A stretch of DNA of 33,093 nucleotides from Flavobacteriales bacterium (GTDB lineage: Bacteria; Bacteroidota; Bacteroidia; Flavobacteriales_D; JAHECK01), in assembly GCA_030591505.1 (NCBI GenBank), contig JAUVAY010000012.1, positions 1-33,093 of the forward strand, read 5' to 3'. Positions 8,709 to 16,942 of the stretch are shown here, piece after piece (position 1 is the first letter of the stretch; each line of letters starts with the position of its first letter). The notes beneath the pieces are model-generated. The model was not told the origin of the DNA, ran no database searches, and saw nothing but the letters and a program-made list of their open reading frames with translations. Position numbers and translations under genes: made by a program.

Positions 8709-8800
8709 TCCCGCAGATGTCGCAGATTATTATTTACAATAATAATACTGATGTACTTGTAGTATTGATGAGTTGCTCTCTGCGAAAATCCGCGAGAGAA
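8709..8800. repeat. Intergenic palindromic multi-hairpin element (REP/MITE-like), type CGCAGA
   Basis: Left arm CCCGCAGATGTCGCAGAT and right arm CTCTCTGCGAAAATCCGCGAGAG form an imperfect outer stem; inner hairpins ATTATTATT-TAC-AATAATAAT and AATACT...AGTATT. Confidence 0.65.
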
Positions 8801-8931
8801 TAAACAGTACTATTTCAAATTCTATAGCTATTATAGATGCGTAGTTTTTCATTTTTATTCTTTTGCGAAAGCCCACAATATCCATGAGAAAATTGGGAGA
8901 TTTTTTTTCTCTACTAAAGGGACAAAAAAAC

Positions 8932-10065
8932 TTAGAGCATCATTAATAAATAACCTAGAAAAGCACCACCGGCAACGATCCACATGGTATTTATCTTTTT
9001 CCAGATCATCGTAGCTACAATACTTGTGGCCGCTATGGTTATCGTTCTCCAATCGAGTAGTGTTTCCTTTGCCATGATAAAAAGAACCGCAGCAATCACT
9101 GCCACTGCCGCGATATTTACGGAGTCGAGTAGGTATCGGAATTTTTCTGATTTTCTCATTTTAGGCACGAGTGGATTAAGTATCATTACCAAAATAAATG
9201 ATGGTAAAAAGAGTCCGACCGTTGCAAGTATGGCACCCCAAATTCCTGTTAATTGGTAACCAATAAATGTAGCCGTTGATAATATTGGTCCAGGAGTAAA
9301 TTGCCCCACCGCTATGGCATCCAACAATTGTTGTCGCGTAAGCCAGCCTTTTTCTACTAGTTCGGCATCTACATAAGCAAATAATACATACCCACTTCCG
9401 TATAATACCAATGCTATTTTCAAAAAGGATAAGAAAATATTAAGATTAGTTAGTTGGGCAAGTACAGGAAAAGAAATTTTACTCATTAATACAGGAAACA
9501 GGATTGAGCTATTAAGTTTCGTTTTGCTATTCTTGATGGAAAAGTAAATAAAGCCTAATAAACCTGCGCCTAGTAATGCTGCTATTTCATTCACGCCTAA
9601 AACACTGGCGAGAAATACGCCCAAGCCAAGAATAGCCAACTCCCAATTTTTTAGTGCTTTCTTTCCTAATTTTAGTACCGCCGACCCGATAACAATAAGA
9701 ACTGCTGGTTTGATTCCGTATGTGTAGGGTACAAATTCAGGCAATGTACTGTAGCGGAAATAAAGCCAAGCGATTATACCTGTAATAAAGACCGCAGGAA
9801 AAATAAAAGCAAACCCACCAATGAATAGTCCCCAGTTTCCAGCTCTTTCCTTACTACAATGCATGGTCATTTGAGTAGAATTCGGACCAGGAATTAAATT
9901 TGTAGCTCCCATAAGATCCAGAAAATGTTCATGGGTCATCCATTTTCTTTTTGTTACCACTTCTTCTTCAAGCATTGAAATATGAACAGCCGGACCTCCA
10001 AAGGCCATTGTTCCTATTTTGAACATTACTCCGGCAACCTCAAGAAGTTTGTTTTGTTGATTCAT
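8932..10065 (-). CDS. chrA: Chromate transporter, ChrA family (two-domain)
   Basis: Duplicated Chromate_transp architecture: FKIGTMAFGGPAVHISMLEEEVVTKRKWM...NLIPGPNSTQM and FLKIALVLYGSGYVLFAYVDAELVEKGWLTRQQLLDAIAVGQFTPGPILSTATFIGY. Confidence 0.92.
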   Translation of the reverse strand: MNQQNKLLEVAGVMFKIGTMAFGGPAVHISMLEEEVVTKRKWMTHEHFLDLMGATNLIPGPNSTQMTMHCSKERAGNWGLFIGGFAFIFPAVFITGIIAWLYFRYSTLPEFVPYTYGIKPAVLIVIGSAVLKLGKKALKNWELAILGLGVFLASVLGVNEIAALLGAGLLGFIYFSIKNSKTKLNSSILFPVLMSKISFPVLAQLTNLNIFLSFLKIALVLYGSGYVLFAYVDAELVEKGWLTRQQLLDAIAVGQFTPGPILSTATFIGYQLTGIWGAILATVGLFLPSFILVMILNPLVPKMRKSEKFRYLLDSVNIAAVAVIAAVLFIMAKETLLDWRTITIAATSIVATMIWKKINTMWIVAGGAFLGYLLMML

Positions 10066-10859
10066 CAGGATAAGAAAAAATGATGAATTTCAGATTGTAG
10101 CTCTTGGTGAACTTTTGTATTTGAGGCCAGGATGTCTTTCCCAAATATATAATCATCTTTTTCGTTAAAACCACTAACTTTTCCGCCAGCTTCTGCTACG
10201 ATAAGAGCTCCAGCCGCAACATCCCAAGGGTTTAATCCATATTCATAAAATGCATCAAAGCGACCACATGCTACATAAGCAAGGTCGAGTGCTGCAGACC
10301 CAAGTCTTCTGATCCCTTTCGTTTTTGATATCAAACTCCCTAATAACTTTAAGTATTCTTCAGCTCGATTAAAATCGTCATAAGGAAAACCGGTTGCGAT
10401 CAAAGAGCGAATTAGATCTGATTTATTACTTACATGAATTGACTTACCATTCAAATAAGCACCTCCATTTTTCCACGCTGAAAACATTTCCTTGTGATTA
10501 GGGTCGTAGATCACACCAAGTTGTAACTCATTATTCTTAAGTAAGGCCACAGATGTACAATACATCGGGATATTAAAAATAAAATTGGTTGTTCCATCTA
10601 AAGGGTCGATAACCCAATTCCATTCATCCGCCGGTTTTAATGATTCGCTTTCTTCTGCAATAAAACCTGCCTCAGGAACAAGTTTAGCAAGCTTTGAGAT
10701 GAATTTCTCCTCAGCTGTTTTATCAACATAAGATACGAGGTTGTTAAAACTTTTTTCTTCTACCTTTTCTTCAGTGAAATTTATCCTCTCTTCTATTATA
10801 TAAGAACCGACCTCTCTTGAGATCTCTTCCACTTTATTACATAGTATTTTAAGATCCAT
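10065..10859 (-). CDS. Inositol monophosphatase family protein
   Basis: Motifs DPLDGTTNF, WDVAAGALIVAEAGG, GSAALDLAYVACGRFDAFYE. Start at ATG 10859 (MDLKILCNKVEEISREVGSYI). Confidence 0.94.
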   Translation of the reverse strand: MDLKILCNKVEEISREVGSYIIEERINFTEEKVEEKSFNNLVSYVDKTAEEKFISKLAKLVPEAGFIAEESESLKPADEWNWVIDPLDGTTNFIFNIPMYCTSVALLKNNELQLGVIYDPNHKEMFSAWKNGGAYLNGKSIHVSNKSDLIRSLIATGFPYDDFNRAEEYLKLLGSLISKTKGIRRLGSAALDLAYVACGRFDAFYEYGLNPWDVAAGALIVAEAGGKVSGFNEKDDYIFGKDILASNTKVHQELQSEIHHFFLS

Positions 10860-10866
10860 GAATATG

Positions 10867-12192
10867 TTATTTAGTACTTGTTTCCAATTCTTCCATACGA
10901 GCAATAACAAGTCCGTCTCTATCTATTTCCTCAAGTTTGATCGGAATTAGGCTATTTATTAATGAAGCATCATAAGGAATCTTCACTTTTACATAGTTTT
11001 GGGTAAAACCATGCAAAAAGCCATCATGGTCTTCACTTTCAAGTAAAACAGTGGCTTTCTTACCCAGCTGACTTTCATAAAATGCCCGTTTCTTTTTGTA
11101 AGAGAGGATCTGTAGCTTTTTACTTCTTTCGTTACGCAGCCCCTTATCAACCTTTTCATTTATCTTTAAGGCTCCTGTATTTGGTCTTTCAGAATAGGTA
11201 AAGACATGAAGATAAGATACATCAAGCTTGTTTAAAAAATCGTAGGTCTTTTGAAATTCTGCATCGCTCTCTCCAGGATATCCAACGATCACATCCACTC
11301 CGATACAGGTATCAACATTGATGCTTTTAATCTTTTTAACCCTATCGGCATACAAAGAAGACTTATATTTTCGTCGCATGCTATCCAGTAATTTATCAGA
11401 ACCAGATTGCAAAGGAATATGAAAATGTGGAGCAAATCGTCGTGCTTGACTCAACACAAAAGTGATTATTTCTTCATTTAAAAGATCTGGTTCAATTGAC
11501 GAAATACGATAGCGATCGATACCTTCGACCTTATCTAAGGCTTTGATCAGTCCGTAAAAGTCTTCCTCTGTATCAATACCAAAGTCTCCTATGTTAACAC
11601 CTGTCAGCACAACTTCTTTCACTTCGGTATTTGCAATTTCTCGTGCTTCTTCTACTGTTTTTGCAATGCTGGCACTTCTGCTTTTCCCTCGTGCTAAAGG
11701 GATAGTACAAAAGGAGCAGAAATAATCACAGCCGTCTTGAATTTTCAAAAAAGAGCGTGTTCTATCGCCAATGGAATAGGAGGGAACGAAGGTATTGACG
11801 TCTTTTATGTTTCCAGTAATGATCAGTGCTTTTTCAGGATCGATCTGCTCATCTTCTATATGATCTTCAATATTGAACTTTTCGTTTGCACCAAGCACCA
11901 TGCTAACACCTGGAATACTTGCCAATTCTTCAGGTTTGAGTTGAGCGTAACATCCGATGATAACTATTTTCGCATCAGGGTTTACTTTCTTTGCCTTTGT
12001 AACGATTTGCCTGCATTTTCGATTAGCATTTTCAGTTACTGAGCAGGTATTGATCACAAAAATATCGGGTCTTTCTTCAAAATCTACCTTTGCGTAGCCA
12101 GCATCCTTTAACTGACGGGAAATAGTGGATGTTTCTGAAAAATTCAATTTACATCCCAGCGTATAATAGGCAACTTTTTGATATTGACTCAT
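10867..12192 (-). CDS. mtaB: tRNA (N6-threonylcarbamoyladenosine-37) methylthiotransferase, MtaB-like radical SAM protein
   Basis: UPF0004 domain (YYTLGCKLNFSET...NTCSVTENANRKCRQ), radical SAM CxxxCxxC (DGCDYFCSFCTIPLARG), C-terminal TRAM-like segment. Start at MSQYQKVAYY (12192). Confidence 0.93.
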   Translation of the reverse strand: MSQYQKVAYYTLGCKLNFSETSTISRQLKDAGYAKVDFEERPDIFVINTCSVTENANRKCRQIVTKAKKVNPDAKIVIIGCYAQLKPEELASIPGVSMVLGANEKFNIEDHIEDEQIDPEKALIITGNIKDVNTFVPSYSIGDRTRSFLKIQDGCDYFCSFCTIPLARGKSRSASIAKTVEEAREIANTEVKEVVLTGVNIGDFGIDTEEDFYGLIKALDKVEGIDRYRISSIEPDLLNEEIITFVLSQARRFAPHFHIPLQSGSDKLLDSMRRKYKSSLYADRVKKIKSINVDTCIGVDVIVGYPGESDAEFQKTYDFLNKLDVSYLHVFTYSERPNTGALKINEKVDKGLRNERSKKLQILSYKKKRAFYESQLGKKATVLLESEDHDGFLHGFTQNYVKVKIPYDASLINSLIPIKLEEIDRDGLVIARMEELETSTK

Positions 12193-12305
12193 GAGCGCGC
12201 AAAAATACAAAAAATGTTAACCTTCTTTTTGGGTAATTCTTGATTAGATGTTAAAAAGTAAATTAAAATAATCAATGTAAAATGGTCAGCAATGCTTGTC
12301 TTTGA

Positions 12306-12313
12306 TAGCTTTG
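12306..12313 (+). promoter_or_regulatory. Bacteroidota -7 element TAnnTTTG immediately upstream of the SBP gene
   Basis: Exact TAGCTTTG ending 4 nt before the GTG start at 12318. No good -33 seen. Confidence 0.4.
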
Positions 12314-12317
12314 TATT

Positions 12318-13937
12318 GTGGTAAGGAACATTTTTAGGCAATTGGCTTTTATTTCATTGATCATCCTCTTAAACTCTTGTAATGGGAGTAAAAAGCATCT
12401 GGATGAGCAATATGTATTCAGGTATAACGAAGCTGCAGGCATCACTTCTTTAGACCCTGCATTTTCCAGAACCTTTGAGAATCTTTGGGCGGTTAATCAA
12501 TTATTTGAAGGCTTGGTTCAGCTCGATGAAGAGATGAAAGTAGCTCCTTCTATCGCTGAGACATGGGAGATTTCTGAAGATGGTTTACTTTATACGTTTC
12601 ACTTACGAAATGACGTGTTTTTTCATGCAAATATTGATTTTGAAAAACGGAAGGTAGTTGCGGAAGATTTTAAGTATAGTTTCGAAAGAATAGTAGATGA
12701 AAAGACGGCTTCTCCGGGGAAATGGGTGTTTAATGTTGTGGAAGAGAATGGATTTTTAGCTATTGATGATCAAACCTTTAGTATTAGGCTGAAAGAGTCA
12801 TTCCCTCCTTTTCTAGGTATTTTGAGTATGAAGTATTGTTCCGTTCTTCCAAAAGAAGCTGTAGAGAAATATGGAGAGGAATTTAGATCAAATCCGATTG
12901 GTTCAGGGCCATTCATGTTTAAATTTTGGGAGGAGAGTCAGGTATTGTCAATGGTGAGAAACCCTGACTATTACGAAAAGGATGAACAAGGCAATGAGCT
13001 ACCTTATTTAAAAGCGATCTCCATAACATTTAAAAAGGATCAAAATGCTGTTTTTCTTGATTTCCTTAAAGGATCCTATGATATGCTTCAAGGTATTGAA
13101 GGTAATTATAAGGAAGAATTACTCGATGAGAACGGGATTTTGCGAACGGAGTATGCTGATAAAGTTATATTGGACCGTTCGCCATGGCTAAAGACTGATT
13201 ACCTAGGTTTTTTATTGGATTCTATTGTTGATGGTTCTGTTAACCCATTTCTAAATAGGGATATCAGGTTGGCTGTAAACCATGCGATCGATAGGAGGTT
13301 AATGACAAAAGTTTTGCTTCGAAATTTGGGAAGTCCGGCACTGGGAGGATTTATACCTGAAGGTTTTCAATCACATACTTCTCATTTTGAAAATTATGAT
13401 TATGACCCTGGCTTATCAATGGCCTTGTTGAAGATGAATGGCTATACGTCTGAAAACCCTCTTATAGTTGAACTTAATACAACCGCTGCCTATACTGCCT
13501 TGGCTGAATTTATTCAATACCAATTAAGTATGGTAGGTATAAAGATGAGTGTTAGTGTTTTAGAAGCTGGAAATCTCAACGAATTAGTAGCTCAATCCAA
13601 ATTATTCTTTTTCAAAAAGTCATGGTTAGCCGATTATCCGGATGAGGAGAATTTTATGGCATTATTTTATGAGACTAATTTTTGTCCTGATGGACCTAAC
13701 TACACACATTATAGAAGCGATCTTTATAATAACTTATACGAGACCAGTATTTTCACTATAGATAGGATAGAGCGAATGCATCTCTATCAAAAAATGGATA
13801 GCTTAGTTGCGGAAGAACAAGCGATAGTACCTTTATTTTATGGACAAGCGATCAAGTTTTTGCAACCGAATTTAGTAGGCTTACCAAGTAGTCCTGTGAA
13901 TATGTTAGACCTAAGAAAAGTTCGTAAAGTTCAGTAA
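12318..13937 (+). CDS. ABC transporter substrate-binding lipoprotein, SBP_bac_5 (peptide/nickel) family
   Basis: Lipoprotein signal IFRQLAFISLIILLNSC; YRFNEAAGITSLDPAFSRTFENLWAVNQLFEGLVQLD-type SBP5 N-terminus, NPIGSGPFMF motif. GTG start. Confidence 0.9.
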   Translation: MVRNIFRQLAFISLIILLNSCNGSKKHLDEQYVFRYNEAAGITSLDPAFSRTFENLWAVNQLFEGLVQLDEEMKVAPSIAETWEISEDGLLYTFHLRNDVFFHANIDFEKRKVVAEDFKYSFERIVDEKTASPGKWVFNVVEENGFLAIDDQTFSIRLKESFPPFLGILSMKYCSVLPKEAVEKYGEEFRSNPIGSGPFMFKFWEESQVLSMVRNPDYYEKDEQGNELPYLKAISITFKKDQNAVFLDFLKGSYDMLQGIEGNYKEELLDENGILRTEYADKVILDRSPWLKTDYLGFLLDSIVDGSVNPFLNRDIRLAVNHAIDRRLMTKVLLRNLGSPALGGFIPEGFQSHTSHFENYDYDPGLSMALLKMNGYTSENPLIVELNTTAAYTALAEFIQYQLSMVGIKMSVSVLEAGNLNELVAQSKLFFFKKSWLADYPDEENFMALFYETNFCPDGPNYTHYRSDLYNNLYETSIFTIDRIERMHLYQKMDSLVAEEQAIVPLFYGQAIKFLQPNLVGLPSSPVNMLDLRKVRKVQ

Positions 13938-14552
13938 TTAGTGTACTGTAAGCGATAGTAATTGTTGGTCTCCAATATAAGCATCAAGCTTATCTCCAAT
14001 CTCAACGCTTCCGACACCTGCGGGTGTTCCTGTGAAGATAAGGTCACCAATTTTTAAGGTAAAGTAAGAGGATATTTCAGAAATTAAATGCTCAATAGAA
14101 AAGATCATATCTTTTGAATTTCCCTCTTGGACAAGCTTTCCATTTTTCTTTAATGAAAATGCAATGTTGTCTAAGGAATCTATTTTGTCAAAAGGAATAA
14201 ATGTGCGGGATATAGGTGCAGAATGATCCCAGGCTTTAGCTTTTTCCCATGGGAGTCCTTTTGCTTTTAATTGTGACTGCAGATCTCTCGCTGTGAAATC
14301 TATTCCAACACCAATTTCACTTATATATTTATGTGCAAATTTCTTTTCTATATGTTTACCAACACGATTTATTCGAACTACTATTTCAACTTCATAATGA
14401 AGATCTTTAGTGAATTTCGGATAATGAAAGGGATGATTTTTGGGGATAAGAGCTGTTTCGGGTTTAATAAATATTACAGGAGATGTTGGTAGAGGGTTGT
14501 TTAATTCCTTAGCATGATCAACATAATTTCTTCCTATACAGAGTATCTTCAT
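13938..14552 (-). CDS. Fumarylacetoacetate hydrolase (FAH) family protein
   Basis: MKILCIGRNYVDHAKELNNPLP...PVIFIKPETAL...HYEVEIVVRI...GVGIDFTARDLQ...GDLIFTGTPAGVG. Confidence 0.93.
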   Translation of the reverse strand: MKILCIGRNYVDHAKELNNPLPTSPVIFIKPETALIPKNHPFHYPKFTKDLHYEVEIVVRINRVGKHIEKKFAHKYISEIGVGIDFTARDLQSQLKAKGLPWEKAKAWDHSAPISRTFIPFDKIDSLDNIAFSLKKNGKLVQEGNSKDMIFSIEHLISEISSYFTLKIGDLIFTGTPAGVGSVEIGDKLDAYIGDQQLLSLTVH

Positions 14553-14579
14553 TTTAAAATCTACCTAAATTCGTAATTT

Positions 14580-15359
14580 TTATTTCTTTTTAGGATGATC
14601 CATCTTCTTCCAAATTTTACTAATAATGATCTTAGTGTATTGTGGAAAATCTCCATTCATCATCCAATGGTAATAGCCGGGTTCTTTTGTAAAGGCTTCC
14701 GTTACTTTTACTCCTTTGAATTTCCCAAAGTTAAAGACTTCTTCTCCTTTATTATTAAAAGCAATACGACCATTTAAGTCAGCAAATTTGGCATTCTTTC
14801 GTGTGAAATCACTAACAAAGTCCATGTCGTTTTTCAGATTAGGATAGTAATCTAATTGTGATTGCAATATTTCATAGGTAGCTTGAACATCTGCCATGGC
14901 GCTATGTGCATCTACTAATTTCTTTTTACAATAGAATTTATAGGCTGCTGTTAGTGTACGTTGTTCCATGAGATGAAAAACTGTTTGTACATCTATAAGT
15001 CGACGATCTTCTAGATTAAACTTAACCTTTGCCCTTAAAAACTCCTCCATTAGCATAGGTATATCAAAGCGATCGGAGTTGTATCCTGCTAAATCACAAT
15101 CTTTTAAAAAAAGAAGTATTTCCATTGCAAGATCAGAAAAAGTGGCTTCATCCTTAACATCTTCATCGCTAATTCCATGTATCGATGTAGATTCTTGAGA
15201 AATAGGAATTGTTGGATTAATAAGCTTTTTATAAGCGACCTCTTTTCCGTCAGGTTGAACTTTTAGTATTGCAATTTCTACAATTCTATCCTTGGCAACA
15301 TTTATCCCAGTAGTTTCAAGATCGAAGAAGGCTAGTGGACGTTGAATATTTAATTTCAT
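14580..15359 (-). CDS. DnaQ-like 3'-5' exonuclease (DEDDh)
   Basis: LAFFDLETTGINVAKDRIVEIAILKV (ExoI), GYNSDRFDIPMLMEEF (ExoII), KKLVDAHSAMADVQATYEIL (ExoIII). Confidence 0.92.
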   Translation of the reverse strand: MKLNIQRPLAFFDLETTGINVAKDRIVEIAILKVQPDGKEVAYKKLINPTIPISQESTSIHGISDEDVKDEATFSDLAMEILLFLKDCDLAGYNSDRFDIPMLMEEFLRAKVKFNLEDRRLIDVQTVFHLMEQRTLTAAYKFYCKKKLVDAHSAMADVQATYEILQSQLDYYPNLKNDMDFVSDFTRKNAKFADLNGRIAFNNKGEEVFNFGKFKGVKVTEAFTKEPGYYHWMMNGDFPQYTKIIISKIWKKMDHPKKK

Positions 15360-15386
15360 GAAAGCAGCTATTAACGTATAACAGTA

Positions 15387-16910
15387 TTATTTTAAATTAA
15401 GCATTTTGTAATTCGTAATATTCAGAAAATGCTTACCATTTACTTTAAGGTGTTCAGTATAAATAGATTCTACATCATTTTCTACATCGATGTTATAATC
15501 GCCAGCTTCTAGAATTACAATAAAATTCCCACTTCTATTTGGGCGGTAAATTCCAATAATTTCGTTGTTCACGTCACTAACAATTAGTTCTAAGTTGTTT
15601 ACATCTACATTTTCAGGCGTATTATAAATAAATACTGCTTTACTTCCTTTACCATCGTGAAATTCAACTCGGTATATATCATAATCACCATAAGAATCTT
15701 CTCGGGTAGACGAGATATATGCAAAGGTTTCATCCATACTAAATGATATCGTCATATTGTCTGCAGGAGTATTGATTGGATATCCGATATTTACTGGAAC
15801 GCTCCAGCTATTCAATTCCGGATACCAGTCTGAATGAAAAAGATCAGCGCCTCCCATTCCGGGAAATCCATTTGAACTAAAATATAAAGTGTTCCCATCA
15901 TTCGAAAGTTGCGGAAAATCCTCATCGTAACGAGTATTGATGGTTGGCCCCAGATTTTGAGCTAATCCCCAATTTCCATCGGGCAATATACGCGCCATAT
16001 AAAGGTCTAAACCACCCTCTCCTCCAGGTCTGTCACTGGCAAAAAAGAGCGTGTTACCATCTGCTGATATTGATGCCGAAGTTTCTAAATATTTTGAATT
16101 GATAGTGCTATTTAATTTGAAATTTCTAGAAAAATTTCCAGCGTCGTTATCTGACATATAAATATCTCCAAAATGATCTATCACATCAAAATAGACGAAT
16201 AAACTTCTTCCATCATTAGATAATCCTACCACTTGATCATCCCCTGGTGTATTTAATTTTTTACCTAAGTTTTTAGCTTTTGCCAAGTCCTTTTTTAATA
16301 TGAAAAAAAAGATATCAGCAGGGTAGTAGCCATCAAATTCTTTTGATCCACCTAAATTTCCTTGCCTTCTGCTAGTAAAATAGAGAATAGAGTCATTTTT
16401 AGATACAAAGGGATAGTAGTCGGGAAATCTCGTATTGACTTTAGGCCCTAAATTTTTGTATGTTACATTCAACGGTTTTGCTAACAATAAAGGTGCGCTT
16501 TTGCAGTTGGCAATATTCCGTTCTACAATTTTGCTGTACTTTCCATTATTAGTTTTTGATTGATATTTTTCGAAGAGCTTTTTCGCTTCTGAAAATTTAA
16601 AATGAAAAGTTAATGCCAGTGCATATTCATAGATAACATCAGGATCTACTTTATCACCTTCAAGTTCATATACTTTTTCTATGTATAAGAGAGCGGATTT
16701 TCTATTGATATTTGTATTGAGATAGCAAATAGCAATATCATGGGCTATATCTATATTGTTTGGTTGAGACTTATACGATTTTAGGAGTAATGTTAAGGCA
16801 TCAATATAATTACCATCTTTAAGATAATCCTTCGCTTGTTTTGATTGTCCAAAAGAAACTTGAACACCTGAAAACACGACGATCAGTAATAAAATTAATG
16901 ACTTCTTCAC
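15387..16910 (-). CDS. Exported TPR - PD40 beta-propeller protein without an OmpA domain (PorE-like partial architecture)
   Basis: Signal peptide, TPR-like N-terminus, repeated PD40 blades (TSRRQGNLGGSKEFDGY, FFASDRPGGEGGLDLYMARILPDGNWGLAQNLGPTINTRYDEDFPQLSNDGNTLYFSSNGFPGMGGADLF), short C-terminal beta domain. Confidence 0.85.
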   Translation of the reverse strand: MKKSLILLLIVVFSGVQVSFGQSKQAKDYLKDGNYIDALTLLLKSYKSQPNNIDIAHDIAICYLNTNINRKSALLYIEKVYELEGDKVDPDVIYEYALALTFHFKFSEAKKLFEKYQSKTNNGKYSKIVERNIANCKSAPLLLAKPLNVTYKNLGPKVNTRFPDYYPFVSKNDSILYFTSRRQGNLGGSKEFDGYYPADIFFFILKKDLAKAKNLGKKLNTPGDDQVVGLSNDGRSLFVYFDVIDHFGDIYMSDNDAGNFSRNFKLNSTINSKYLETSASISADGNTLFFASDRPGGEGGLDLYMARILPDGNWGLAQNLGPTINTRYDEDFPQLSNDGNTLYFSSNGFPGMGGADLFHSDWYPELNSWSVPVNIGYPINTPADNMTISFSMDETFAYISSTREDSYGDYDIYRVEFHDGKGSKAVFIYNTPENVDVNNLELIVSDVNNEIIGIYRPNRSGNFIVILEAGDYNIDVENDVESIYTEHLKVNGKHFLNITNYKMLNLK

Positions 16911-16942
16911 CAGATCAATAACTTAAAATGGATAATAGACCA

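Noticed and set aside
8855-9052. 65-aa minus-strand ORF overlapping the chrA 3' end
   Set aside because: Out-of-frame overlap with chrA, no motif or clear ribosome-binding site.
11737-12042. 101-aa plus-strand ORF inside the mtaB-like gene
   Set aside because: Antisense shadow of a well-supported radical SAM CDS, no recognisable motif.
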